A stretch of 64,000 nt of DNA. Origin: JALYGY01 sp963800975. Lineage in GTDB: Bacteria > Actinomycetota > Rubrobacteria > Rubrobacterales > Rubrobacteraceae. The stretch is from the NCBI GenBank assembly GCA_963800975.1, contig CAWDDB010000012.1, forward strand, positions 1-64,000. The letters run 5' to 3'. The position numbers were made by a program, and so were the translations under genes. Of the stretch, positions 43,615 to 52,728 are shown piece by piece. A model generated the notes under the pieces. The model worked only from the letters and a program-made list of their open reading frames with translations. It was not told the origin of the DNA and searched no databases. Numbering within the stretch: position 1 is the stretch's first letter; each line of letters opens with the position of its first letter.

Positions 43615-46600
43615 TACGGGCGCGGATGCGGGTGCCTCCGCCGGGTGAGCTCCGTACGGTGAGCGTGCCCCCCAGGCGAGACGCCCGCTCGCGCATCGAG
43701 CGCAGGCCGAGGTGGCCGGGGAAGTCGCCGCCTGCGTCGAAGCCGACGCCGTCGTCGGAGACCTCGAGGATCAGGGAGCCCGATTCGCAGGCCATCTCGA
43801 GTCCAACATTGTTGGCGCGGGCGTGCTTGACGGTGTTGTGGAGGGCCTCCTGGGCTATGCGGTAGACGGCCTCCTTGACGTCCGGGGAAGCCCCTGGCTC
43901 GTCACAGAGGGAGGTCTCGACCCCGATCTCGTGCCGCGCCCGTAAGGCCGCGGCCTGCTTCTCGAGCGCGGCCACGAGGCCCTCTGTCTCAAGCGACTCC
44001 GGCCTGAGCTCGAAGATCAGGGCCCGCATCTCGGCCATGCCGGCCTCGGCCAGGGAGAGGACGTACTCGAGCGGGTCGGCGACGAGCTGGGGGTTCTGGT
44101 CCACGAGCTTGCGCGCGGTCTTGGCGCCGAGGGCTATGCCGTAGAGGGCCTGGGAGACGGAGTCGTGCAGCTCGCGGGCCAGGCGCTGGCGCTCCTCGAG
44201 GGCCGCCTTGCCCCTGACCTCCGAGAACAGGCGCGCGTTCTCCAGCGCGACGGCTGTCTGATCCGCGACTGCCCTCAGGAAGACCTGCTCGTCTTCGCCC
44301 GGCTCCTCCCCCGGGAGGTAGCAGAAAAACATAGCGCCGACCGTCCGGTAGCGGGAGAGGAGCGGGACGCTGTAGGTGATGTCCCACGGCACCTCATGCA
44401 CGAAGCGGTGTACAGGCTCGTAGCGCGGGTCGCCGAGGAGGTAGTTGCGGAGGTCGCGGACCAGCACGGGCTCCCTGGTGCGAAAAGCCTGCAGGCTCGG
44501 GGAAGGGGCGCCGGAGCGGTAGGAGGCCTGCAGGCCCTCCGTGTAGCCCTCTGGGAGGCCGTAGGAGCCGAAGACGTGTAGCGTTTCGTCCTTGCGGTCG
44601 ACCAGGATCACCCCGCAGGCCACGGCCGTGCTCGCCTTTACCGCGCTCTCGGCCAGGGCGTTCAGCGTATCCTCGGCGGGCAGGTCGAAGGCCAGGTCCG
44701 CCGCTATGCGCGAGAGGGTCGCGACGCGTTCCTCGAGCAGTCGCTGCGCCCGCGCCCGCTCGGTGACGTCGTGGGCGACGACGCACAGGGTCTCCCTGCC
44801 GCCGCGAAAGATGATGCTGCCGCTCGCCTCGACCTCGAGGAGCGAGCCGTCCTTGCGACGGTACTGCCTCTGGCCGATAGAGGTGCGGCCCTCCTGCGAG
44901 GTCCGCAAGACGTTGCGATCTACGCTCTCCCTGTCGTGGGTGACGACATCGTAGAGCGTCATGCCCCTGAGCTCCTCCTCCGTGTAGCCGAGCGCGGACT
45001 GGAAGGCGGAGTTGGACTCCACTATGCGCTTGGTCTCCACGTCGACCAGGAAGATGTTCTCCGTCGCCTGCTCTATCACGGTGCGGTAGAGCTTCTCGCT
45101 CTGTCTGAGATCCTCCTCCACCCGCTTGCGCTCTGATATATCGCGCGTTATAGCAAGCAGACCGGAGCCCTCGCTCCCGGCGTCGCGGAGCGGGACGGCG
45201 TGGGTCTCGAGCCAGCGTCTCGTGCCCTTGAGCCCGACGAGCTCGAACTCGAGCATCCCTGACCCGCCGCGCAAGACCCGCTCCGTGAGCTCCACGAAAT
45301 CTGCCCGGTGTTCGTGGGCGATGTACCGGTACACCGACTTCCCGCGCACCTGCTCCAGCGAGTCGGCCTCGATCATGGACAGCCCGGCCGGGTTCATCTC
45401 CAGCAGGGCCCCGTCCGGGCCGAGCACCTTGACGCACTCGGGCTCCGTGTCGATGATCTGGCGCAGGCGATTCTCGCTCCAGGCCACGGCCTCTTCGGCC
45501 CTCTTGCGCTCGGTAACGTCGCGCACGATCGTGCAGATCATGTCGCGCCCGTCGAGCGAGATCACGCTGACCCCTACCTCGACGTCGATAAGGGAGCCGT
45601 CCTTGCGGCGGTACGTCCTCTCGCCCACGAAGCGGCGCCTCTGCCGGAGCGTCCGGCTTATGGTGGCGTCGACGTTCTCGCGCGGGTGGGCGACGAAGCC
45701 GTAGACCTCGCTCCCGAGCAGCTCGTCCTGGTCGTAGCCGAGCATCCGCTCGAAAGAGGGGTTGGTCTCGACTATGCGCTTGGCGCGGGCGTCCAGGATG
45801 TAGATGCCGTCGGTGGCCTGCTCTATGACCGCGCGGTAGCGCGTCTCGCTCGCCCCGAGCTCCTCCTCGACCGCCTGGCGCTGCAGGGCCGCGCCCAGCG
45901 TACTCGCCGCGGCCTTCAGGGCGTCGATCTCGGCAACCGACCAGTCGCGCTCCTTCGCGCAGTCGTCGAAGCCGATAAAGCCCCACCAACGTCCCTCGAC
46001 GAAGATGGGGACGATGATCATGGACCTGATGCCGAGCTTCCCGCCGAGAAACGGCCGCTCGTGCTCCGGGAAGTCCCTTACGTTGCCGTACATCGGCTCT
46101 CCCCGGCCGAGTACCTCCTCCCAGCGGCTGAAGTCCGTCCAGGCGCCGGATCCATCGTCCCGGTATGGGAAGTCCACCACCGGCGTCCCGTCCCCGTCCG
46201 CCGGGACGCTGCGCGGCACTCTCGGCGCCGCCCACTTGTGCAGCTGCAGGTTCCAAAGCGACCCGTCCTCGGCCACATGATTCTGGAAGACGTAGACGCG
46301 GCTCGTCTCCGTGGCCCGGCCAAGCCAGCCCAGCGCCTCCTCCATGCCCGCGTCGGTTGGGTTGCCGAGGAAGTGCTCCGCCGCGTACCTGATGGCCTCG
46401 AGGATGGCGTCCCTGCGGCGCAGCTCCTCGTCGGCGTGCCGGCGCTCCTCGGCCTCGGCGAGCTCCCGATCCACGGTCCCGCTCAGTCGCGCGAGGTTGT
46501 CCTTGGTCAGGAAGTCGTCCGCGCCGGCCTTCATCACCTCGACCGCCGCCGCCTCCCCCAGCTTGCCTGAGACGACCACGAAGGGGGCCGCAAGACCGGA

Positions 46601-46837
46601 CGCCCGGAACAGCTCCAGGGCCTCCGGCGCCCCGAAGCGCGGCAGCCGGTAGTCGGAGACAACCACGTCCCACTCCGAGCGGGAGAGCGCCTTCTCCATC
46701 GCCTCGGGCGTCTCCACGCGCTCGTGCTCGGGCTCATAGCCGCCCCTCTTCAGCTCGCGCAGCACGAGCAGCGCGTCGTTCTCGGAGTCCTCCACGATCA
46801 GGACGCGCAGGGGCTTGCTGGCGCCGTTTGCTACCAA
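43604..46837 (-). CDS. NarL-type sensor kinase: receiver, GAF, three PAS, GAF, HisKA_3
   Basis: A 1077-aa cytosolic kinase. Domains in order: receiver (about 10-125, LIVEDSENDA, VVSDYRLPRFG, LTKDN), GAF (about 150-330), three PAS/PAC units (about 335-700), second GAF (about 715-860), then HisKA_3 with RQRLARELHDSVSQALYGI and an HATPase ending LGLRSMRERASRLGGTLTVRSSPGGGTRI. The N-terminal receiver lets an upstream phosphosignal tune it. The TTG start overlaps the response regulator's stop by 7 nt, so they are a pair. Its stop codon lies in the last hairpin of repeat cluster B. Confidence 0.92.
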   Translation of the reverse strand: MVANGASKPLRVLIVEDSENDALLVLRELKRGGYEPEHERVETPEAMEKALSRSEWDVVVSDYRLPRFGAPEALELFRASGLAAPFVVVSGKLGEAAAVEVMKAGADDFLTKDNLARLSGTVDRELAEAEERRHADEELRRRDAILEAIRYAAEHFLGNPTDAGMEEALGWLGRATETSRVYVFQNHVAEDGSLWNLQLHKWAAPRVPRSVPADGDGTPVVDFPYRDDGSGAWTDFSRWEEVLGRGEPMYGNVRDFPEHERPFLGGKLGIRSMIIVPIFVEGRWWGFIGFDDCAKERDWSVAEIDALKAAASTLGAALQRQAVEEELGASETRYRAVIEQATDGIYILDARAKRIVETNPSFERMLGYDQDELLGSEVYGFVAHPRENVDATISRTLRQRRRFVGERTYRRKDGSLIDVEVGVSVISLDGRDMICTIVRDVTERKRAEEAVAWSENRLRQIIDTEPECVKVLGPDGALLEMNPAGLSMIEADSLEQVRGKSVYRYIAHEHRADFVELTERVLRGGSGMLEFELVGLKGTRRWLETHAVPLRDAGSEGSGLLAITRDISERKRVEEDLRQSEKLYRTVIEQATENIFLVDVETKRIVESNSAFQSALGYTEEELRGMTLYDVVTHDRESVDRNVLRTSQEGRTSIGQRQYRRKDGSLLEVEASGSIIFRGGRETLCVVAHDVTERARAQRLLEERVATLSRIAADLAFDLPAEDTLNALAESAVKASTAVACGVILVDRKDETLHVFGSYGLPEGYTEGLQASYRSGAPSPSLQAFRTREPVLVRDLRNYLLGDPRYEPVHRFVHEVPWDITYSVPLLSRYRTVGAMFFCYLPGEEPGEDEQVFLRAVADQTAVALENARLFSEVRGKAALEERQRLARELHDSVSQALYGIALGAKTARKLVDQNPQLVADPLEYVLSLAEAGMAEMRALIFELRPESLETEGLVAALEKQAAALRARHEIGVETSLCDEPGASPDVKEAVYRIAQEALHNTVKHARANNVGLEMACESGSLILEVSDDGVGFDAGGDFPGHLGLRSMRERASRLGGTLTVRSSPGGGTRIRARIPT

Positions 46838-47484
46838 GGTTCCTCACCGAGCTCGTCCAGGCTCACGAGCCCGGTTCTGACGGCGTACAGCGCGGCCTGC
46901 GTGCGGCTCCGGACGCCGAGCTTCATCAGGATGGCCGAGACGTGGGCCTTGACCGTCTTCTCGCTCACGTAGAGGGAGCCCGCGATCTGCTTGTTCGCCT
47001 TGCCGCGGGCGAGGAGCATGAGGACCTCGGTCTCGCGGTCGGTCAGAGCCTCGGGGTTCTCGGGCGCGCGCACCTCGCTCATCAGCCTCGCGGCCGCCTC
47101 TGGCGCAAGGTGCACCCTGCCCTCGGCGGCGGCCTTGATCGCGCGGCTCAGCTCATCGGAGTCCGTGTCCTTGAGCAGGTAGCCGATCGCGCCGGCCCTC
47201 ACCGCCCCCGTCACGGAGGCGTCCTCCAGCACGCTCGTGAGCGCCACCACCTCGACGTCGGGCAGCTCCTTCCTGATCGCCTGCGTGGCCGAGATGCCGT
47301 CCATTACCGGCATGAGCAGGTCCATCAGGACGACGTCCGGCTTGAGATCCCGGGCCATCTCCAGCGCCTCCTGGCCGTTCTCGGCCTCGCCGACCACCTC
47401 GAAGTCCGGGTCGAGCGAGAGGTACATCCTCAAGCCCTGGCGCACCACGCCGTGGTCGTCGGTTATCAGGACTCGTGTCGCCAT
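46831..47484 (-). CDS. NarL/LuxR-family response regulator
   Basis: A 217-aa regulator: receiver at about 1-120 (VLITDDHGVVRQGL, phospho-acceptor in VVLMDLLMPVMDG, LTSVLED, YLLKDTDSDEL) and LuxR-type helix-turn-helix at about 150-212 (LTDRETEVLMLLARGKANKQIAGSLYVSEKTVKAHVSAILMKLGVRSRTQAALYA). The ATG follows AAAGGGAGAC, and GATAAT lies about 35 nt upstream on the minus strand. It is first in the operon with the 1077-aa kinase. Targets unknown. Confidence 0.94.
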   Translation of the reverse strand: MATRVLITDDHGVVRQGLRMYLSLDPDFEVVGEAENGQEALEMARDLKPDVVLMDLLMPVMDGISATQAIRKELPDVEVVALTSVLEDASVTGAVRAGAIGYLLKDTDSDELSRAIKAAAEGRVHLAPEAAARLMSEVRAPENPEALTDRETEVLMLLARGKANKQIAGSLYVSEKTVKAHVSAILMKLGVRSRTQAALYAVRTGLVSLDELGEEPW

Positions 47485-47624
47485 GTCTCCCTTTCTTACG
47501 ACTTTGGCCCCAGATTATCGCCCCGACGAAGGTCTATAGCAATGTTCGTTCCTACGCCCGATGCCCGCGAGGTCGCCCGCAACGATACTGACTGCCGACC
47601 CGAGGAAGAGGAAAGGTGATCCAG

Positions 47625-47846
47625 ATGGTCAAGGTTTCAATCGAGGTACGCAGCGGGACCGCCCGCTTCTCCGTTGCGGTTCGGGCCGAGAGCGTCGAGC
47701 GGGCGGTGAGCCTAGTAGCGGGACGGTACTCCGGCAGCAAAGTCCGGGTGAAGGTCCCGAATCGTAACGGTGACTTCTTCGCGAATGTTCCCGCCGTCCC
47801 AGCAGCGATGGCCAGCTCCGGACAGTCGGACGCAATGGTGGCGTGA
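47625..47846 (+). CDS. Small conserved protein, paralogue of the 193-456 protein
   Basis: A 73-aa product, MVKVSIEVRSGTARFSVAVRAESVERAVSLVAGRYSGSKVRVKVP followed by a loose tail. The first 45 residues match the protein at 193-456 closely (IEVRSG, V-VRA-S--RA-SLV, Y-G). The ATG at 47625 is chosen because GGAAAGG lies 8 nt upstream; a GTG three codons earlier overlaps it. It precedes a secreted beta-helix protein by 89 nt, just as the other copy precedes a membrane protein. No known domain; predicted beta-beta-alpha fold. Confidence 0.7.
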   Translation: MVKVSIEVRSGTARFSVAVRAESVERAVSLVAGRYSGSKVRVKVPNRNGDFFANVPAVPAAMASSGQSDAMVA

Positions 47847-47935
47847 AGTCGGCGAGGAAGCGAACGACTCGGGCTCTGATTCGAGCCAGTGAACGGGCGG
47901 GACGTTTCGCCCCACAGAGAAAGGAAACACGGAAG

Positions 47936-49237
47936 ATGATCCAGGCAAATACACAAAGAACGGCTGGAACGGGGGTCCTGATCTCGGTCCTCCTTCTGGC
48001 GGCGCTTCTGATGACCGCGGGCCTGATGCTCGCCGCCAGTCCAGCCCGCGCCCAAACCACCTTTACCGTCACCACGTCGAGCGACGGCGGGGCCGGTTCG
48101 CTCAGGCAGTCGATCGTAGACGCCAACGCCAACCCCGGCGCGGACACCATCGAGTTCGACATCCCCTCGAGCGGGGTCAGGACCATCTTTCCGCGCTCTC
48201 CCCTGCCCCAGATCACCGATACGGTGACCATCGATGGTTACAGCCAGCCGGGCGCTTTGACCAACAACCTTGCGAAGGGCACCAACGCGATCCTCAAGAT
48301 ACAGCTCGACGGTAGTTCCGCCGGAGCCTCCGCCAACGGGCTGAGTTTCGAGTCCGGAGCCTCCAACAGCATCGTCAAGGGGCTGGTGATCAACCGCTTC
48401 GATGGAATAGGGATCCAGATCGGACCCGCGGTGGAGGGCGCCAGGGTCGAAGGCAACTTCATCGGCACAAGCGCCTCGGGCACCCTGGACCTGGGCAACA
48501 GGTTACACGGCGTGCTCGTCAACGGAGACTCCAACACCGTCGGGGGCACCTCGCGCTTCCAGCGCAACCTCATCTCCGGCAACGGCGAAGGCGTCGATCT
48601 CAACTCGGGAACGGAGGGGAACGAGGTGCAGGGCAACCTCGTAGGCACCGGAAAGGACGGGACGTCTGATCTGGGGAACGATTTCTTGGGCGTGGCCGTG
48701 AGAGGTGCGGCGGACAACTTCATCGGGGACTTCTCCCAGAGCGGCGCCAACACCATCGCCTTCAATGGCGAAGATGGGGTGTTGGTCGACTCGTCCGGCA
48801 CCGGCAACCGTATCCTCTCCAACTCGATTTTCTCCAACGGCGAGTTGGGCATAGATCTTCAGGGCGGCACCGAGAACGCCCAGGGCGCCACCAAGAACGA
48901 CCCCGGCGACGCGGACGCCGGCCCCAACGACCTGCAGAACAAGCCGGTCGTAACATCCGCGGTGACCTCGGGCGGCGAGACGACCATCCAGGCCAGGCTC
49001 AACAGCACCCCCAACGACGGCTTCCTGATCGAGTTCTACTCCAACCCCTCCGGCAACGAGGGCCAGAAGCTCATAGACGAAACGACCGTTAGAACCAACT
49101 CGAACGGCAACGTCACCTTCAGCGTCACCCCCTCCCAGGCGGTCCCGGTGGGGCAGACGGTGACGGCTACGGCCCTCGAGGTTGTCGGCGGCAACAGCTC
49201 CGAGTTCTCGGCGCCGCGGGTGGTGTCGCGGCCGTAG
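47936..49237 (+). CDS. Secreted right-handed beta-helix protein
   Basis: A 433-aa exported protein. A signal peptide (LISVLLLAALLMTAGLMLAASPARA, cleaved after AxA) is followed by FTVTTSSDGGAGSLRQSIVDANANPGADTIEFDIP, the entry motif of parallel beta-helix repeat proteins, and then irregular repeats such as NLISGNGEGVDLNSGTEGNEVQGNLVGTG. The C-terminal region (about 330-430, TIQARLNSTPNDGFLIEFYSNP) is a beta domain. Such proteins are surface or extracellular, often sugar-binding or lyase-like, but no catalytic residues are evident. The ATG at 47936 follows GGAAACACGGAAG; an upstream extension is unconserved. Confidence 0.82.
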   Translation: MIQANTQRTAGTGVLISVLLLAALLMTAGLMLAASPARAQTTFTVTTSSDGGAGSLRQSIVDANANPGADTIEFDIPSSGVRTIFPRSPLPQITDTVTIDGYSQPGALTNNLAKGTNAILKIQLDGSSAGASANGLSFESGASNSIVKGLVINRFDGIGIQIGPAVEGARVEGNFIGTSASGTLDLGNRLHGVLVNGDSNTVGGTSRFQRNLISGNGEGVDLNSGTEGNEVQGNLVGTGKDGTSDLGNDFLGVAVRGAADNFIGDFSQSGANTIAFNGEDGVLVDSSGTGNRILSNSIFSNGELGIDLQGGTENAQGATKNDPGDADAGPNDLQNKPVVTSAVTSGGETTIQARLNSTPNDGFLIEFYSNPSGNEGQKLIDETTVRTNSNGNVTFSVTPSQAVPVGQTVTATALEVVGGNSSEFSAPRVVSRP

Positions 49238-49358
49238 GTCACCACCAGGGGACTCAGCAGGGCAGGGCGCCGTTTCGTCTGGCACCGCCGCCTGCGGAAC
49301 GGCGCCTGCGTTCGCTACAGTAGTGAACCGCGAGGTTAGAGGTAAAGAAGGAGGCGAG

Positions 49359-49961
49359 ATGGGAGACAGGGTGAGACTCCAGCCGCCGTTGCGGTACGCC
49401 AGAGAGGAAGACGGCCGCCGGGTGGCGGAGCTGATGGACATCGCCGGGCATGGCTTGCCGGCCTACGTGTGGTCCCTCTGGGCAGAGGAGGGCCAGGAAG
49501 CCATAGACGTGGGCGCCGCGCGCGCCGCGCAGGAGAACGGGAACTTCTCGTACCGTAACGCCGTGGTCGCCGAGGATGAAGGCGAGGCCGTGGCCCTGTT
49601 GCTGGCATACCGGCTGCCCGAGGCTGGGGCGTCTGCGGATCTGGACGAGGTGCCTGAGGTGTTCCGACCTCTGGTGGAGCTCGAGCTACTCGCGCCCGGC
49701 ACGTTCTACGTGAATGGCCTGGCGACGCTCCCCGGCTACGAGGGCCGGGGACTGGGGAGCAAGCTGCTCGACGCGGCTAACGCCCTGGCGGCGGAGACTG
49801 GGTGCGACGAGCTGAGCGTCGAGGTCTTCGAGCAGAACGAGGGCGCGGTAAGGCTGTACGAGCGCCACGGCTACCGGACCGTCGCCCGCAGGCAGGCCGT
49901 GCCCCACCCGAGCTACCCGTACGACGGCGACGTGCTGCTGATGACCCGGCGCGTGGTGTAG
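49359..49961 (+). CDS. GNAT-family N-acetyltransferase
   Basis: A 200-aa acetyltransferase. NGLATLPGYEGRGLGSKLLDAANALAAETG (about 115-144) is the acetyl-CoA loop (RGLGSKLL), followed by ELSVEVFEQNEGAVRLYERHGYRTVAR, the usual C-terminal strand and helix. The start region LRYAREEDGRRVAELMDIAGHGLPAYVWS is typical. AAGAAGGAGGCGAG precedes the ATG. Substrate unknown. The DUF5946 gene follows after 7 nt. Confidence 0.88.
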   Translation: MGDRVRLQPPLRYAREEDGRRVAELMDIAGHGLPAYVWSLWAEEGQEAIDVGAARAAQENGNFSYRNAVVAEDEGEAVALLLAYRLPEAGASADLDEVPEVFRPLVELELLAPGTFYVNGLATLPGYEGRGLGSKLLDAANALAAETGCDELSVEVFEQNEGAVRLYERHGYRTVARRQAVPHPSYPYDGDVLLMTRRVV

Positions 49962-49968
49962 GGAGACC

Positions 49969-50469
49969 TTGCGGGTGACCGAGACGCTGCGACCCTGCTT
50001 TGGGTGCGGCGCCACCGAGTCCGACACCGACGGGACCGCGCACCCATACATCGGCGCCTCGCCGGGGTGCTGGGAGATCTACGGCCACATCCTCGCGAAG
50101 GAGTACGGCGAGTACCGCTATCCTCCCGTGCACCGCCTGACGGTGGACGCCTACGCTGCCCAGCACCCGGGGGTGCCCGAACGGCGGTCCATCCGGTCGG
50201 TCGCTATCCACCTGATCGGCCTCCACCTCGCGCTCGAACGGGGCTACGAACCCGAAGAGGCCACCGCGGCGATCCGCGTGGTACTGGCCTCTGGTGAGGG
50301 CTTCGTCTGGCTCGGCCCGCCAGCCTCCCTCGGCGCGGTAACGGTGCTCGACGTGTGGGAGGCGGAGGATCTCGCCGAGCACACCGAGCGTGTGCGGCGG
50401 TGGGCGGGGTCTGTCTGGGAGGCGTGGGAGCCACACCACGAAACAGTCCGCGGGTGGGCGACCCGCTAG
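49969..50469 (+). CDS. DUF5946-family protein
   Basis: A 166-aa protein. The N-terminal CFGCG and the H-rich middle (HPYIGASPGCWEIYGHILAKEYGEY, VHRLTVDAYAAQHPG, SVAIHLIGLHLALERGY) match the DUF5946 pattern, with conserved Cys and His residues that could bind metal. No function is established. The start may be this TTG or a GTG one codon later; GGGAGA lies upstream. It is probably cotranscribed with the GNAT gene. A GGATCCGGCT hairpin lies just after the stop. Confidence 0.78.
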   Translation: MRVTETLRPCFGCGATESDTDGTAHPYIGASPGCWEIYGHILAKEYGEYRYPPVHRLTVDAYAAQHPGVPERRSIRSVAIHLIGLHLALERGYEPEEATAAIRVVLASGEGFVWLGPPASLGAVTVLDVWEAEDLAEHTERVRRWAGSVWEAWEPHHETVRGWATR

Positions 50470-50490
50470 GGATCCGGCTCAGCCGGGTCC
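50470..50490 (+). terminator. Possible terminator hairpin
   Basis: GGATCCGGCT pairs with AGCCGGGTCC around a 1-nt centre with one mismatch, directly after the DUF5946 stop. No T-run follows, so termination is uncertain. Confidence 0.35.
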
Positions 50491-50632
50491 TTCGACCTCT
50501 TCTCGGACTTTGGACCTACGCGGACGGTCCTACGAAGGTCTCTCGTGACAACGGTACTTTGTTCCGATGGCACGGCCCCATTTTGCCGCTTTACTGGTGT
50601 GGCAGTTGAGAGATGAACAGAGGAGGCGAACC

Positions 50633-50809
50633 ATGTACCGGATGAACGAGATGGAGATCTGGAGCCAGCGCCGCCACGAGATGGCGCGCGAGATCGAGGC
50701 CGGACGCCCCGCCGGGCGGACGAACGTAACCCGGTTCTTTGGCACCCTCTTCGGCCGTATGTTCGAAACCCAGGTACGCTCCCACGCCGAGAGCGGCGGA
50801 CGGGCTTAA
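50633..50809 (+). CDS. Small hypothetical protein
   Basis: A 58-aa basic protein (MYRMNEMEIWSQRRHEMAREIEAGR, then VTRFFGTLFGRMFETQV). The ATG follows AGGAGG at 6-nt spacing, a strong ribosome site. Short proteins of this style occur upstream of unrelated actinobacterial genes; none has a known role. It lies 47 nt before the flavoenzyme start. An upstream in-frame start exists but lacks a ribosome site. Confidence 0.6.
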   Translation: MYRMNEMEIWSQRRHEMAREIEAGRPAGRTNVTRFFGTLFGRMFETQVRSHAESGGRA

Positions 50810-50856
50810 TTCGGGAATCGGCGAGGGAATCAGAACACATGAGGGAGAGAAATCCC

Positions 50857-52284
50857 ATGGAGCTTCGGGTAACCAGTAGCGGGGGCGCGCGGGACGCGCT
50901 CGAGGACTCTGTCGTCGACGAGTTCGGGGCGCGCCTGCGCGGCGAGCTGCTCCGTTCCGGCGACGCCGGCTACGAAGAGGCGCGCAAGGTGTGGAACGGC
51001 ATGATCGACAAGAGGCCGGCCCTTGTCGCCCGCGTGGTTAGCGTGGCCGACGTCATAAACGCGGTCAACTTCGCCCGCGAGCACGACCTGCTCGTGGCGG
51101 TGCGCGGGGGCGGCCACAACGTCGCCGGCGTCGGCACAGTCGACGGCGGGCTCCTGATCGACCTCTCCATGATGAAGGGGGTCAAGGTAGATCCCGAGAA
51201 GCGCACGGCCCGCGCGGAGCCAGGCGTCACCATCGGCGAGCTGGACAAGAAGACGCAGGCCTTCGGGCTGGCGACGCCGATGGGCGTTGTCTCCGAGACG
51301 GGCATCGCCGGCCTGACGCTGAACGGCGGCATGGGGTGGCTGAGGCGCAAGCACGGCCTCTCCTCGGACAACCTCCTCTCCGTCGACGTCGTGACCGCCG
51401 ACGGCTCCTTCGTGAGCGCGAGCGAAACCGAGAACCCCGAGCTTTTCTGGGGCATCAGGGGCGGCGGGGGCAACTTCGGCGTCGTGACCTGCTTCGAGTA
51501 CAGGCTCCACCCGGTGGGCCCCGAGGTGATGGTCGGCTTCGTCTTCTACCCGGGGGATCGGGCGAAGGAGGTGCTGCGTTCCATAGACGACTTTATGGCG
51601 CAGGCCCCCGACGAGGCGGCCCCCCTGGCTTTCCTGGGCCGGGTGCCGCACGACGAGATGTTCCCGGAGCGCTGGCACGGCGAGCAGTTCGTCGCCGTCC
51701 TGGCCGTGTACGCCGGCGAGGTCGCCGAGGGCGAGGAAGCTCTCGGGCCCCTGCGCGAGTTCGGCGAACCGATCGTGGACTTCAGCGGCCCCATGCCCTA
51801 CGTCGAGGCGCAGAAGCTCCTGGACGAGGACTACCCCAACGGGAAGCGCTACTACTGGAAGTCTCAGAACGTCGACGGGTTGGGCGACAGGGAGGTCGAA
51901 CGCCTCATGGCTCACGCCGAGGCCGCCCCCTCCGACCACTCCACGATCGACGTCTGGTACGGGGGCGGGGCAATGGCCCGCATCGAGGGCGGGGAGACCG
52001 CCTTCGGTGACCGGAGTGCTCCTATCCTGCTCGGCATCGAGTCGAACTGGGACGATCCGCAACACGACGAGGCGAACGTCGCCTGGGCGCGCGCGGTCGT
52101 CTCCGACATGCGGCGCTTCTCCAGCGGCGGCACCTACCTCAACTTCCCCGGTTTTATGGAGGAGGGGCAGGACCTGATGCGCGACGCTTACGGCGAGAAC
52201 TACGAGCGTCTCGTCGAGCTGAAGAACCGGCGCGACCCGCACAACCTGTTCCGCCTCAACCAGAACATAAAGCCGACCGCCTGA
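50857..52284 (+). CDS. FAD-binding oxidoreductase, berberine-bridge family (copy 2)
   Basis: A 475-aa flavoenzyme. LVARVVSVADVINAVNFAREHDLLVAVRGGGHNVAGVGTVDGGLLIDLSMMKGV (about 48-100) holds the FAD-binding His, and GGMGWLRRKHGLSSDNLLSVDVVTADG plus FWGIRGGGGNFGVVTCFEYRL complete the FAD domain. The C-terminus NYERLVELKNRRDPHNLFRLNQNIKP is the berberine-bridge motif. The start at 50857 follows GGGAGAGAAATCCC. It is only distantly similar to the copy at 6703-8133. Substrate unknown. A truncated patatin-like gene follows. Confidence 0.9.
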   Translation: MELRVTSSGGARDALEDSVVDEFGARLRGELLRSGDAGYEEARKVWNGMIDKRPALVARVVSVADVINAVNFAREHDLLVAVRGGGHNVAGVGTVDGGLLIDLSMMKGVKVDPEKRTARAEPGVTIGELDKKTQAFGLATPMGVVSETGIAGLTLNGGMGWLRRKHGLSSDNLLSVDVVTADGSFVSASETENPELFWGIRGGGGNFGVVTCFEYRLHPVGPEVMVGFVFYPGDRAKEVLRSIDDFMAQAPDEAAPLAFLGRVPHDEMFPERWHGEQFVAVLAVYAGEVAEGEEALGPLREFGEPIVDFSGPMPYVEAQKLLDEDYPNGKRYYWKSQNVDGLGDREVERLMAHAEAAPSDHSTIDVWYGGGAMARIEGGETAFGDRSAPILLGIESNWDDPQHDEANVAWARAVVSDMRRFSSGGTYLNFPGFMEEGQDLMRDAYGENYERLVELKNRRDPHNLFRLNQNIKPTA

Positions 52285-52312
52285 CGAGGTCGGGGAGAGG
52301 ACGCCACGGGCC

Positions 52313-52597
52313 ATGGCTAGCAAGGACGCCGGCAACGGGCTGTTCACGCTCGTCGACTACGCGCGCAGCCTGATCGAGACGATGATGGAGGCCCACGACC
52401 GCTTCTACGTGAAAGAGTCGGACTTCGACCGCACCATCGCAATAGATTCCCTCGGCGTGGGCACCACGGATTTCGAACTGCCCAGGGAGCGCGCAGTGGC
52501 GCACTGCGAGTCCGGACGCGCCGCCGCGGAAGAGTTCTTCACGAGCTGGTCGCGTGGTGACGGTGCCCGCGAGCCGCTCCTGCGAGCGTCACTCTAG
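52313..52597 (+). pseudogene. C-terminal fragment of a patatin-like phospholipase
   Basis: A 94-aa frame whose sequence (LVDYARSLIETMMEAHDRFYVKESDFDRTIAIDSLGVGTTDFELPRERAVAHCESGRAAAEEFFTSW) matches the C-terminal end of actinobacterial patatin-family phospholipases. The GXSXG nucleophile and Asp regions are absent and no matching sequence precedes it. So this is a decayed or shuffled fragment. It begins 28 nt after the flavoenzyme stop with GGAGAGG upstream and could still be translated. Confidence 0.6.
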
Positions 52598-52728
52598 GAC
52601 TTTAGTCCGACGTACAGCTCCAACGAAGGCCCAGCGCGACAACCATCCTCCCGCCCGATGCCCCGCCCGCACCCGTAGCCTATCTTGAGGCACGTGCTGA
52701 ACGGTACGACGAGGAGGAGGCGAGAGAG

